Source: Ephemerocybe angulata (Eukaryota > Basidiomycota > Agaricomycetes > Agaricales > Psathyrellaceae). From it: a stretch of 64,000 nt of DNA. Positions within the stretch are counted from its first letter, which is position 1; each line of letters starts with the position of its first letter. The position numbers and the translations under genes are program-made. The stretch is from contig JAACJK010000007.1 of the NCBI GenBank assembly GCA_013368325.1, positions 434,001 through 498,000 on the forward strand, given 5' to 3'. This document shows, in pieces, positions 35,833-47,087 of the stretch. The notes beneath the pieces were generated by a model. The model did not search any database and was not told the DNA's origin. It was given only the letters and a program-made list of their open reading frames with translations.

Positions 35833-36719
35833 ATGGACGACGGCATAGTACAAGCCATGGCAAAAGCATCATCTCTGCTCATATCAGCCATCTACGTCCA
35901 CCTATCGCTATCCCCGCCGAACCCGCCAGTCAGGAAAGAAGAATGCTACTGTCAAAAGGAAAATGTCAACACCCTCTTCGAAACATTTGTCCAATACATC
36001 ACATTTTGTAGCAAGGTGTGTGGCTTTTCTGTTCTTCGCTTTGAAGGGACCTCATGAAGGATTGAATATTTGCCAGACGATGGTGTCGCTAGCAGTCGCT
36101 GTGGAGCTCTCGGTCTCGGGGTTATACTATCTCCTCCACTCCACTTCCCTCCGCTCCTACGACCTTCTAAGCACAAGGCTTGGATTCAGCGAGAGTTTCA
36201 CGAGCGATATCTCTCCACCATGGGCTTACCGGTGCTCTCCATTCATCCTCCTTGGCGCCGCGCTCACCGTTCTGGGTGCTCTCTTGAGGCTATGGTGCGT
36301 CATAAAATCATTTATCTGGAAAAAGACGAATTGATAAGACTCACTTACACAAAAGGTGCTTCCGTACCCTCGGCCCATTCTTTACCTTTGAAATTACCAT
36401 CCGTCCCAAACACGAGCTCATCACAACGGGGCCCTACGCATGGGTGCGGCACCCATCATACGCGGGCGTCTACATCACCCTCACGGGCGCCTCCCTCGTC
36501 TTCCTCGTCCCCTCCGCGACCTGGGTCAACGCCGTGGGGCTCTGGACGAATTTCGGGATGGCCCTCGGGGCGTTGTGGGTGGTGAAATGTGTGTTCGCGT
36601 TCCGAGGGACTTGTTTGAGGTTGAGCGCGGAGGATAGGGTGTTGAAGGAGACGTTTGGGCCGGAGTGGGAGGAGTATACGGAGAGGGTGCCGTGGAGGCT
36701 TGTTCCTTGGGTGTTTTGA
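35833..36719 (+). CDS. ICMT-like isoprenylcysteine/phospholipid methyltransferase family protein
   Basis: The first in-frame ATG is at 35833 (MDDGIVQAMAKASSLLISAI). There are three exons: the first ends FVQYITFCSK, and the second starts TMVSLAVAVELSVSGLYYLL. The third contains the diagnostic ICMT core: LRLWCFRTLGPFFTFEITIR, HELITTGPYAWVRHPSYAGV, and RVLKETFGPEWEEYTERVPW RLVPWVF at the C-terminus. Four to five membrane helices are visible. The RHPxYxG and E-E-xY motifs bind SAM in this family. Ste14/ICMT methylates prenylated Cys of CaaX proteins, but mushrooms have several paralogs and the substrate here is uncertain. Introns near 36016-36077 and 36296-36356 keep frame. Confidence 0.85.
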
Positions 36720-37099
36720 GTCCGGATTGACGATTATATGAGCATAATTGGACGTTTTAAACCGAGAAAAATAGTGTTGTTGGGGTTCTTTTCCTTACTG
36801 TGTCGTATGCCTCCTGTTGGCATTCCCCAACGTTGTACATGTACCATTCGCCTCCGACTAACATTTGATACTTAGAGGATCGTGACAGTCATATAGCAAC
36901 AACAGAAGCAAGCCCGAATTTAAGTTAGACTTCCGTCTACGCGACGCAGCAACGCAGACACGCTAAACCTGTTTGGCACATAAATGAGGGCCTAGCGTTT
37001 AACTCAATCCAACGCCATGGGAACGCCAGGCAAGCTTGTAAGTAGAAGGGCAAGGGGAGATGGCTCCCCTGGCCGAGCAGCCAGAGTAATTCAAGGCAC
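36720..37099. other. Intergenic, nothing recognised
   Basis: About 0.38 kb between the 3' end of the methyltransferase gene and the GMC remnant. No gene, repeat or structured element is evident. Confidence 0.5.
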
Positions 37100-37640
37100 G
37101 TATTACATGTATGGCGAGCGATTTACGACCAAGTGGCTTTGATCAAATCGCTCGCGCGCTCCGCGATAGCGTAAACGGGCGCCATCGTATGCGCAGTAGG
37201 GATGAACGGCTAGTACACATCAAGGTCAAAGAAACATTCAGCGCTTTCACCTTCAAGTCAGGATCCACAACACCCCAGTTCGTCCCCATCTTCGACATAG
37301 CAAGCGTCCCGATCGGATGCCACACTGTGCTCGTGATATTCTTCAACACCCTCAAAACCTCCTCGTCGTCATCTATCGTCTCCGGAGTAGTGCAGAGGCA
37401 ACTTCGACGGTCTTGAATTCAGTCTTGGAGGAGCCGCTTGGCAAGACACGAATAACGTCCGTGTTGATGACGACGTACAAATTCTTACGATTTAGATACT
37501 TCGAAGCAAGATAGGATGTAGCAGAACTATCCCTGGTACCGTTCCCAATGGTGAGCTGAGTCCAAGCTACGCAACTCATAAGTACCCGGTCACTCAGGTT
37601 CGTCAGGTTCAACGGAAGAACTCGCTAACAGCAAGCGGCC
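37100..37640 (-). pseudogene. GMC oxidoreductase remnant with internal deletion
   Basis: Two family blocks survive. TIGNGTRDSSATSYLASKYL...NLYVVINTDVIRVL is the mid-protein FAD/substrate region. It is followed after only a short junk stretch by VLKNITSTVWHPIGTLAMSK MGTNWGVVDPDLKVK, the C-terminal block with the catalytic-region His, and then by FIPTAHTMAPVYAIAERASD in a shifted frame. In intact GMC enzymes, 150 or more residues separate the first two blocks, and a GLRVVDAS segment precedes the third. The 5' half is absent. This is a decayed aryl-alcohol/alcohol oxidase-type gene. Confidence 0.75.
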
Positions 37641-37753
37641 TTCCGTTATTCATATCCAAGTTCTACTCAAATTTGAAACGGGGTACAAGTCCGTCTATGG
37701 GTTCAGGACCGGAGAGAAGTAGAAGTATCGAGAAGCAAGAGAGGGAAATACAA

Positions 37754-38040
37754 TTTTTGAACGTGCTCTTGGTTACTTCCGAAGAAGCGTAAGCCCAAAG
37801 TCCCGCGGCAAGGGGGCACGAGGAAAGAGCCGGGCGCAGGCCCCGGCTCCCACCCACTTCGAGAGAAAGAGAAAGAAACACCCCGAGTACGACTCTCCAA
37901 CGCTTAGGAATCGTACTCGGCCCGCGGGGCTTTGTGCGCCCACTCATCGTCGCAGTACTGTTAAGTAGATGCGACGACTTGCGAGTGGGACGCGGCGTCG
38001 CGGGACTGTGCGCCCCCTTTGGGGGCGCGGGTGTGTGGGG
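37754..38040 (+). repeat. Direct repeat R1 (copy 1) with conserved hairpin
   Basis: Nearly identical to 38286-38605. The two copies begin 532 bp apart, and single-base differences are few until about 38020. Both contain the inverted repeat CCGAGTACGA / TCGTACTCGG (here 37883-37892 and 37911-37920). Function is unknown. Confidence 0.85.
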
Positions 38041-38109
38041 GTTGGGGTGCGGTGAGTTTGAGTGGGTCCTTCGGCTGTTTGATTGGGCTTGAGGCCGCTT
38101 GGGGGGCAT

Positions 38110-39210
38110 GGTTGTAGCTGGGCGCGGGTCAGAGGGGGTTGTGCGAGGAGGGTGAGACGTACTTTATGAAATATTGTGACATTTGCGTATATTTGGGGTT
38201 CTTCGTGTCTGGGAAACGGGTTAGAGGGAGTTGACGCGAGGAGGGTGAGACGAACTTCATGAAAATTTAGAGAAAGAAAGAGAATTTTTGAACGTGCTCT
38301 TGGTTACTTCCGAAGAAGCGTAAGCCCAAAGTCCCGCGGCAAGGGGGCACGAGGAAAGAACCGGGCGCAGGCCCCGGCTCCCACCCACTTCGAGAGAAAG
38401 AGAAAGAAACACCCCGAGTACGACTCTCCAACGCTTAGGAATCGTACTCGGCCCGCGGGGCTTTAATGCGCCCACTCATCGCCGCAGTACTGGTAAGTAG
38501 ATGCGACGACTTGCGAGTGGGACGCGGCGTCGCGGGACTTGTGCGCCCCCAGTGTGCAGCCGCTTTGGGCGGCTGCAGTGAGGGCACGGGTGTGTGGGGG
38601 TGTGTGGGGGAGATAGCGGAGAGCCTTGGGTATTTTGTGGCGGTTTGGTTTAAATTTCTTCTTCGGATGTTTGGTTTGCGGCTTGAGGGAATTCATCGGG
38701 GCATGTTTATCTGGGGCGCGGGTTAGAGGAGGTTTGGGCGAGGAGGGTGAGACGAACTTCGAGTTTGGCAGTGCCTATCAGGGTCGCTCACCCCAGATGC
38801 CATGTAGCGCTTGTGCCACATTCGGGCACGAAAAACTGGGGCATAGGTTAGACTCGGGGGTTTACGCGAGGAGGGAGAGACGCACTTTATAAAAGTTTTA
38901 AAAATCCACGGTCGCCTTTCAGGTCCATGACTGGGGAACATGTTAGAGGCGATCAACGCGAAGAGGGTGAGACGAACTTCGAGTTTAGCAGTGCCTATCA
39001 GGGTCGCTCGCCCCAGATGCCATGTAGCGTTTGCGCCACATTCGGGCACGAAAAACTGGGGAAAAGGTTAGAGGAGGTTAACGCCAGGAAGGCAAGACGG
39101 ACTTTATAAAAGTTTTAGAAATCCCCGGTCGCCTTTCGAGTCCATGGCTGGAGAACATGTTAGAGGGGGTTAACGTGAGGAGGGTGAGACGAACTATCAA
39201 AATTTGGAGG
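38110..39210 (+). repeat. Tandem array of ~217-220 bp units, plus direct-repeat copy 2
   Basis: A recurring block GAGGAGGGTGAGACGAACTT heads units starting near 38750 and 38970, about 220 bp apart, with a related partial unit near 39180 and diverged units near 38140 and 38240. Each full unit carries CCCAGATGCCATGTAGCG and CATTCGGGCACGAAAAACTG. The second copy of direct repeat R1 (38286-38605, hairpin at 38414-38451) lies between diverged units. Confidence 0.75.
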
Positions 39211-39319
39211 GTACCCTGCGAGCTTAAATTTCTTGAGCAGTCGAGATGTAGCATTCCTTGAGCCACATTCGAGTGTGTTGCGGTACCGGGGGGGTTGCTT
39301 GACTGCCGGTGGAGGCTGA

Positions 39320-39467
39320 CAGTAGACATGAAGTTGACCAATGACGACGGACATCCTAGATGGAAGGGATTAGTGAGGAGAGATAGCTTAAGGCGGGTAT
39401 CGGACGGACTGTGGGGAGGCGTAGCATCGCTGTCCTTGGGAGGCGCAACCAGTTGAGCGTTCGCCAT
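39320..39467 (-). other. Short ORF start truncated by the repeat array
   Basis: An ATG at 39467-39465 opens MANAQLVAPPKDSDATPPHS and stays open into the tandem repeats. No family was recognised. It may be the 5' end of a gene cut off by the repeat array, or chance. Confidence 0.25.
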
Positions 39468-40107
39468 TTGGAGGGCAGGAGATGGTCGTTAAGTGGCGAG
39501 TGGAGAAGCTGAGCTGTCATCAATAACATGTAGGTCAAGAGCGAGATGAGGACGACTCGCCATGGAGTGCCGCCAGAGGAAGCGAATGTAAAGGAAAGAC
39601 CTGCGATGGGGGGAAAGAAAGGAAAGGCTCGCCATTATGAGTGGCGAGTGGCGCGGCTGACGCATGGGCGATCGAGTTAGTCCGAGTCAGTGGCTACCAG
39701 TCTGCGCTTGAACAGCACGGCCTCCTCAGGCTCCCTCCGAGGCATCGAAGCGCATCCTTATTTCATGGAACGGAAATACATACCAGAACCCCAAGTCGGG
39801 AGTGCTATTCAAAGACAATGAAATCCCAAATAAGGAACGTGCGTTGACCAAACCTCCGTTTCTCCGAAGGCCCGACATCACGAAATGATACGCGGAACTG
39901 ACGATAATCCTAACAAGCGCCGCCCCTGACAGCTCGACAAAGTTCAACGATTCACATGCCCGCAAGCGGGGTCGGCCCTGCCAAGGGCAGATCAAAGCAT
40001 TTCCGCAGTCACCTCGAGGGTCCTCACCTGCTTCCTCATACATAGGGGCATACAAAAACAGGAAAATATGGTAGTGCTATACAGACATGAACGACTCTAA
40101 AGCGTCT

Positions 40108-41616
40108 TTACCCAAGAAGGCCCCCTTCACTCTCCGAATAACTCGAATACGCACTCGACAGCTCATTGTACCTCGCGATCTTCAGCCTCTGACTCGGCGG
40201 CACGACCTTTTCATCCAGCCCATGTGGCATCCCGCCATGCAGGACCCCAACGCGCTTCATCGCCAGCAAGTTGTGCGCAGCGTTCGAATGGTCGTAGACG
40301 CCGCCAAAGAACGCGGTGGTCGCGTCTTTCCCGATGAACTTGATGATCAAGTGCGATCCACCGGGGTGCTCGTGGATGAACGTGCTAACGTCGTGAATGA
40401 AGCCGCTGATGAGGACAAGAGGCCTGTTCTTCGCCTGTTCCTGGTCTAAAGGGCACAAAGTCACAAAGTCAAACAGTAAGCATCGATCACCGAGAGAGAG
40501 GAAGGGGAGCACGACGTACAACTATCCCAAGAAATGACAGGCAAGTCATTGCTATCCGACGGCCACTCCAATTTCTCCTGCGTCTGGTGCAACTTCTTCA
40601 ACTCCATCGTCAGCTGGCCTTTTCGGACTTCATTGTCGGGGAAGGTCTTCAAATGGCTCGCGAGACCAAGCATCTTCATCGTCGCGATGAACCACTTCGT
40701 CGGGTCGTACTGGTACCACTTAATCGCATTCCGGTAGTCCATCGGGAACTGGTGGTGGAAGTTGTGGTATCCCTCTCCAACAGTAACAAGTGCGGTGATG
40801 AAATGGTCGCGGGGCGTATGCTTGTCGTCGAACGGCGTCTCCCCCAACCAATGCGCAAGTGAGTTCACACAGAACGTCGACTAAACGAAAAGTCAGTCCT
40901 CCCATTCGCAAAGATACAAAGAACATACGCACATGGTGAACAAAGACCAATCTCAGAACCCCAGCGTAGATATACCCGCCCCTCGCATCTCCCCAGCACA
41001 ACCACGGAATAAGCGTAGGCAGAATAAACGCCATAAAGATGACCATCTGCAGATACCACCGATGCTGGAATCTCACAACCGGATCCTTCCCCAAATCGCT
41101 AACGTCTGCAACACCTGGCTTGCGCCTAGGCTTCACAAGCATCCACCCAATATGACTGTAAAAGAACCCCTTATGCGCGTTATACGGGTCCAGGTCGGTG
41201 TCGGTGTAGCGATGGTGCGCGCGGTGCCCCCGACTCCACCACTTGATGCTCCCCTGCGCAGCCCCAGCTCCAGCGAAAGACAGAACATACTGCAGGGGCA
41301 ACGACGCATTGTAGCTCCGGTGCGCCCAGAGCCGGTGGTACCCCGCCGTGATCCCGAGCCCAGTGACGAAGTAGTAAAGGACGGAGAACAGTGCTGTCTT
41401 CCAGACGAGGGGCGTGTAGCAGGCACCGATAAGGCCGATGACTGGGGGGAGGAGGACGAAGGTGCAGCTGATGTAGTTGAGCTCTCCGAGGAGGTTGTTG
41501 AGGGTAACGGGTGGGCGGAGTTTCTGCGTCCGGAGCGTGTGTTGGACGTAGTTGTCGGGGATGTTAAGGTCAGAGGGGACGATGTCGTCGATGGCGACGG
41601 ATGATGGGGACCCCAT
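40108..41616 (-). CDS. OLE1: Delta-9 acyl-CoA (stearoyl) desaturase with cytochrome b5 domain
   Basis: The likely start is the ATG at 41616-41614 ([20 protein letters not shown]); two upstream in-frame ATGs (41676, 41718) would add a weakly conserved extension. All three His boxes are present: [15 protein letters not shown] and [20 protein letters not shown], with four hydrophobic helices between them. A C-terminal cytochrome b5 domain follows, with the heme motif [10 protein letters not shown]. The layout matches fungal Ole1, the ER enzyme that makes oleate and palmitoleate and carries its own electron donor. Introns near 40865-40935 and 40450-40520 keep frame; the stop is TAA at 40110-40108. 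The gene is complete. Confidence 0.93.
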
Positions 41617-42229
41617 GACGTCGACAGAGGAGGCGCAAATGAATAGATGACTGGGCAACGAACGAGAGGGAGTCATTTTATTGCAATTGCAAAGATTTGG
41701 GGTAATTGCGAATCTCATGCAGATGCATTACCATTACCAAACCCCAACAGCCGCTGCCCCTGCGCAGTTCGACAGACCTAGCCCGGCCAGGGCTCTCCGG
41801 CGCGTATTATTCCGCGTAGCCAGACCACCCTACATTTCAGAGTCAACTATCCAATGTACACACAGCCGACGAAGACACATACCATCCACATTCCAAAGTC
41901 GTCTCCCGCCAACCCCAACCCCAAACGCAATCGAGCTCAGAGTCACAATTCGGCATCAATGCATCAGACCCGACTTTCACGAGCCAAGAACCACCATGGT
42001 AGACCATGGTCCTTCTCCAACGGCTTCCACCTTTCCGTCCCCAAAGAGTCCCAGGGCGCTCCAACTTGAGCTGCATAATGGGCGCAGCAGAGGACTTCCG
42101 CACCCCAGGCATCACAGCCTCGGCCAGAACCCGGCCAGGCCAGTTTCACCTGGTTCTGAAGCCCAGGCGCTCCACACTTACCCCCAGATCCCGAGACCAG
42201 ATAAATCTTAACCGCGCCTCTGTGTATCG

Positions 42230-42330
42230 CGTCCGTCCGTACTTCTCTCGGGATTCGGACGGTCCCGTCACGCTGATGTGACATCAACCGTCCGTCTGTG
42301 ACGCGGGACCGTCCGCTTCCCGATTTGGAC
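42230..42330. repeat. GGAC(C/T)GTCC motif cluster, left flank of the Crypton pair
   Basis: Several copies of the near-palindrome GGGACCGTCCG occur in both orientations, including GGACGGTCCCG, ACCGTCCGTC and GGGACCGTCCGC. A matching cluster lies at 46390-46475 on the other side of the gene pair. Confidence 0.55.
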
Positions 42331-42646
42331 GACGGCACGTGACTTCGCCGCGGGCGCCTGTGGCCTGGGGGGCTTGGGGCATTTCTCGGATGGGCCTCCC
42401 GGGCCTCCCAGTGGACGGATTGGGCTGGCGTTTTTTGCGTTTTGGATGTACTGTAGCACTCGAAATATATTTGCCTACTCAGAATTTCTTGAAACGCCCA
42501 CTGGGGGCCATAAAAACGTGTTTCGCACCAAATCAGCTGGGGATTTGTCTGACAGCTGGCCTGGTTTCACCGGAATTGGGGCAGGCAATCAGACCTGATC
42601 CCCCCCAGACATTCTTTCTTCCCTTTCCCCACCATCCTCCTCTCAA

Positions 42647-44023
42647 ATGGCCTCATCTCCCATGGTTGTGGATGCTACTGAGTTCATTGCCCTCCCTGGT
42701 CCTACCTATGCTGAGGGAAACCTGGAGGATGTACAGCACATTGAACTGTGTGTATATCTGCCTTTAGGGGGGGCTTGTCTGACTAACTCTTCATTTGTGC
42801 AGCCTTTCCTTGAAGAAGGACGCCCTTTCCAAGCTGTGCAAAGACGTCCGTCTTCCGTACAGTGGCACGAAAGGTGTTTTGCATGACCGGCTCCGTGAAT
42901 ACAGCAAGGATAGGAGCAGATGGACAATGTGAGTACTGTTCTTTATTCTTCGGTACAGCTCTGTGCTCATATACTGCATAGGCTCCTTTCACGGCCTTCG
43001 AATATGCATCTAGGGCCTAGCGAAGGGCGTGTTATTAAGCACAAAAAGCAGTCGCACAAGCGCTGGGAAGGTATCCAGCTTGCTGATGCGGCTGCTTCGT
43101 CTTCAGTGACATTGGCCAATGCTGCCCTGGTTACACATGTGGATAAGCATGAGGCAACATTGGCATGGGCAGAGCGTGTTGAGGCGAGGCTTCCCTATAA
43201 GCCTCGTGCTGAGCGTCTGGCACAGGATGGTCCTGCACCACCTCTTTCCAACCTCGTGGATGGATCTTCGCTCATTTTACCATCCTTCCCAATCCCGTCT
43301 TCGCTTTCTCCCCCACTTCCCATTTCTGTCAGTGCTCCTGTGATCTCTTCGTCGGCAAAGGCTGAGCAGGCTGAAAAGCCAGTCGAAAAGCCAGCCATGC
43401 GTAAGCTGATGCTGGCATCCGGGCAGCAGCTCATCTTCACCTCTGCTGATATCCCCCCACCTTTTTCTGCCACATTCTTCAACGACATTCCCAACCTCGC
43501 TGCTATGTGGGATGACCACTGGCCAGAGTGGAAGGGAGAATCCTACCTTCGCATCCGTGGAGTCGCTATTCCCTTGGTGTACTGCAAGGAAATCTACACC
43601 GCTCATCAAAAGGGAGGTGACACTGCTCATTGGAAGTCAATGAAAGCTCGCTGGTGCGAATGGAAGGTGCGTGGCAGTAAACCTTCTGTTGTTTATGCTT
43701 TGAAGCTCATTTAGCTCTCATGATAGCAAATTGCTGTGCGGTTCCACCAGGACACCCCTCAACAATTCTGGTCGACATTTTTGAAGGCCGATGGCTCACA
43801 CATGGACTGGACTCAAATTTTGGGTGTCATGCGTAAGCAGAAGGCTGCTGATGATAAAAGGGTTGCTGATCGAGCAAGGAGGGAGTACGGTGCATCCTTT
43901 CCTGACCATTTTGCATACAAGAAGAATGGTGTCCAATATGTGTTCCAGAAGGATGCTGATATAGCTAAGCGCTACAAAGACATCCAGGGACAGGGTAGCC
44001 AGAATAGGGATGAGTCTGATTGA
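42647..44023 (+). CDS. SAP-domain protein encoded beside a Crypton recombinase
   Basis: The ATG at 42647 (MASSPMVVDATEFIALPG) is followed by an intron. The next exon reads SLKKDALSKLCKDVRLPYSG TKGVLHDRLREYSKDRSRW, which fits the SAP fold, a small helical DNA-binding module. Then come a basic segment (KHKKQSHKRWEGIQ), a Pro/Ser-rich linker, and a conserved C-terminal part (LASGQQLIFTSADIPPPFSA, WKGESYLRIRGVAIPLVYCK and QIAVRFHQDTPQQFWSTFLK). Three introns keep frame; the stop is at 44021-44023. It faces the recombinase gene with only 35 bp between stop codons, so it is probably the second gene of the same element. A role in DNA binding or target choice is inferred. Confidence 0.65.
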
Positions 44024-44058
44024 ACATTGGGTATCATGTAGTTACATAGCTACATTAT

Positions 44059-45717
44059 TCATGCACAGTTGCATGTGCGCCCGCATACGAAGCACTTCTG
44101 GGTGACCTGTCGATTAGGGTGGAAAAAGTCTTCGCGCCTCTCGGTTGGAGTATCATTCCAGTTGATGAGGTATTTGACGATAGTCATATTGGAGAACTCA
44201 ACGCTCCATCCACCCCATTCACACAGTCGTCACAAGCTCCAACGACGATGGGAAGACAGATATTGGCATCCACCACGCCGAAACGAGTGCGTGCCATAGC
44301 AGTTGGGGTCAAGGCCAATGTCAACAAGGTTGTTTCGGAACATCTCGAGGAAGTTCTCCGATGTCTGCAAGAATAAGAAGGTGAGTTTGAAAATCATAAA
44401 TATCCAAAAGCACATACCAAAGCCACGTCGTTTGCAGAAAGCTTGTCACCAGAGCCTGTTTGGCGGAACAGATAGCCTGATGTAATCTTCGAAGCCTTGA
44501 TGTATGCTGCAAATGCACGAACTGGGCATATGTGTGCCTCGGATTCGTGCAACTCCCAGATAACGAAAGGCTTGATGTCTAGGTGAACAAGTCAGCAAAG
44601 GATGAAGTCAGAACTATTGAACAATATACCTCCAAACTTGTGGGTCTTTCGGAATGGAAGTGTCAACGACAGATACGATACCCCCTTTTCTTCGCCCAGT
44701 GTGATATTCTCGAACCTGAGTTTGAGGACCTCATCTGAGCGAAGAAGACAAAGAAACGCAAGGCAATAGATAAGATGAAGTTCTTTCCGCTTCAATGAAC
44801 CTCCCCAGTTATCTTTGCCATCTGTAGCCCAATGTGAGGGATTGTTGTTGTAGTCGTATAAGTCCATGAGGACCTCCTACGTAAGGATAGTAAGAAAAAA
44901 GCAGAGAGCGAAAGTTTAAAAAAAACTCGCACCCAGGTTACAGCTCTTGCGCTCTGCGGGGTTTCCCCTGCTGCTACCTTGCGCCTGCACAGGGACATCA
45001 TATATGTTGAAACATTGTTCGAGATCGAGGGATTGCCACGCATGACAACACCATCTCCAGTAGCATTCCACGCGGTCATACCAAGCTCAAAGACAATGCC
45101 AAACATGTACGTCATTGATGCTCGCATTTTCTGAGCCCATGCGTACGAGGCTGGCTTACTGTGAACGGGCCGTGTGCTTCCATCCAAGAGGATGTAGTCG
45201 GCACTGAAGTTAAAAATAGGTCAGAAAAGATGGCTGAGAGGTAGAGGCCATAACTTACGCATTCATAATCCACGCACATATGAATTTGTCGGCATCCTTA
45301 GGAGGCGTAGTGCAGAAAAACTTGTCGGCATCAGCGATGAGACCCTTTCCCACCAGAAAGGTAGCACACTGCTTCGCCAGGCTAAATGTAAATTAGAAGA
45401 AAAGCCTTAGTGAGTACCTAAACTGTCGATACGTACTTTAAATACTCCTGGTGTGTTCGGTCAGTTACCCCGCGGGACGCCTGCGACAGGACATCCTTCC
45501 AGTGCGGGGCTACGTTCTCCAACTCTCCTTCACTGTCTGACTCATCCTCATCATACTCCTTGATGTCGTGCTTCTGCACAGCATCCATTTCCAAGAACTG
45601 TGCCTCGATATCCTCATGGACATCTTTATCTGTACCTGATGGCTTATCACTAAAGCTGATAGCCTTTTCAAGGCCTTTAAAGGGTGCACTGGTCAGGGTG
45701 GTGGTCAGGGTGGCCAT
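44059..45717 (-). pseudogene. Crypton-type tyrosine recombinase with one nonsense codon
   Basis: The ATG at 45717-45715 (MATLTTTLTSAPFKGLEKAI) begins an acidic N-terminus. A core-binding region follows (WKDVLSQASRGVTDRTHQEY LK ... LAKQCATFLVGKGLI). Then comes the catalytic domain: FLCLLRSDEVLKLRFENITL (first Arg), YGTHSFRRGGCQYLSSHRR (His-x-x-Arg), and NMTIVKYLINWNDTPTERRE with the presumed nucleophile Tyr. These are the R-HxxR-Y residues of tyrosine recombinases that move Cryptons. Many introns keep frame. In the last exon an in-frame TGA (44232-44230) splits RRWSL from RLCEWGGWS; homologous spacing suggests it replaced an Arg CGA. The copy is recent but probably dead, unless the stop is read through. 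Confidence 0.75.
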
Positions 45718-46389
45718 TGTAGAGGTGAGGAAGTGCTGGGATGGTGGTGGTAAGTGGTAAAGAGGAGCAGGAGTGACGAGCACTGCCCCGGCTGATGCAA
45801 CCAGCCAGGATTGATGGCTGGTGTCTCAGGTGACGGATGCCACATCCCTTGCCAATCCAGGGAGCCCAGAGCCTCAAATTTTGTGCAAAAGCATTTGAAT
45901 TTAAAAACGCTACACGGTGTGCTTTATTTCGTAAAAATCGGCCTGGAATTGGCTACATGAAGTTGCCAGTGGGGCTCGTTCATTTTCCGGGCATTGCGAG
46001 GCATCGCATTTCATCTATTCCGCGTCTTTCGGCGCGGTTTTGGTATCGAAATGTAGCTATGTTCAGTCGCTGCTCGGATCACCTCACATTTTTGCCCTAC
46101 GCTCAGAATTGGGCTCACAATATGCCATATATTCTCTGGCACAGTGCGCTTTCTCGATTTTTGATGAGAAAACCCACCCAGATACTCACCAAAACATTAC
46201 CATTCGAAAGCCAACGTAAGCGCGTTTCCAACGCGCTTTTAAGCGTAGAAATCGGAGCAGTAAGGCCCGAGCAACGAAGGTATCTATTCCAGGTACAAGC
46301 AGGAGCAGGTTCCCGGTCTGCCGGCAACTGCTTGGGACCATCAAAAGGCCAGTCCGGCACATGTCAAAACTCCCGGGACTGTCATTTTG

Positions 46390-46475
46390 GCATGGGACCA
46401 TCCGTTTTCTCATGGGGACTGTCCGTTTGATGGATTGGACCGTCCGTTTTCACGGTTGGACTGTCCGTTTGGGGC
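46390..46475 (+). repeat. GGAC(C/T)GTCC motif cluster, right flank of the Crypton pair
   Basis: Four near-tandem copies: GGGACCATCCGTTTTC, GGGACTGTCCGTTTG, GGACCGTCCGTTTTC and GGACTGTCCGTTTGG, spaced about 20-25 bp. See the left cluster at 42230-42330. Confidence 0.7.
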
Positions 46476-47087
46476 CTCACCTAAATTTCTGAGGCCCCAT
46501 CAATCTGTCATTGATGGCCTAACCCGGCATCCTGTCTGCCAATGCCAAAGGCGATGGGAACACAGACTGGAGTCCCCTTGCATGGGACCTCTGGTATAGA
46601 TCCTCCCCCTTGCCCCTCCTCCTCCTCCCTCTCCCTCCCACCTTTGGCCTGCCTTCACATGTATTAGTGTACACATTAGATCCACTGTAATGTACTATCC
46701 TAATATATGCTTTCTATAAGCTCCCTTCCCTTAAGATGGCTCAAAGGCAGCCAAGATTTCCATCTCCCTGAATATTTTCGACGATTTTCGCCCGATTTTC
46801 GGTGAATTTCCGGCCTCCCATTGCTCAGGGGACATTAAAAACTTTATAATACATTTCATTGGTTCTATCTACACTCATTCTGCGCAAAAATCCGCGCATT
46901 CCTGGCTTTCCCTGGCTGCTGGGGGGCCCGGGAGGTCCCAGTGGGGAGGTTCCCTGGGCCCAAACCGGAAATGGCCGGCAATCGCCGTTGTCACAGGGTG
47001 CTCGGCACGCGGCACGTGACACGGCAGCGACCGTCCGGTTGCGGGGGCGCAGCTACACTTCCGCCTGATATGCGTCTTGACTCTTTA

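Noticed and set aside
37754..38605. rRNA, snRNA or CRISPR-type array
   Set aside because: There are only two copies, the sequence does not resemble known rRNA or snRNA, and there is no regular short repeat-spacer pattern.
46840..47045. Inverted match to 42300-42470 as terminal repeats of the Crypton
   Set aside because: Only short GC-rich blocks (CCCGGG, CACGTGAC) agree; alignment is too weak to call terminal repeats, and Cryptons normally lack them.
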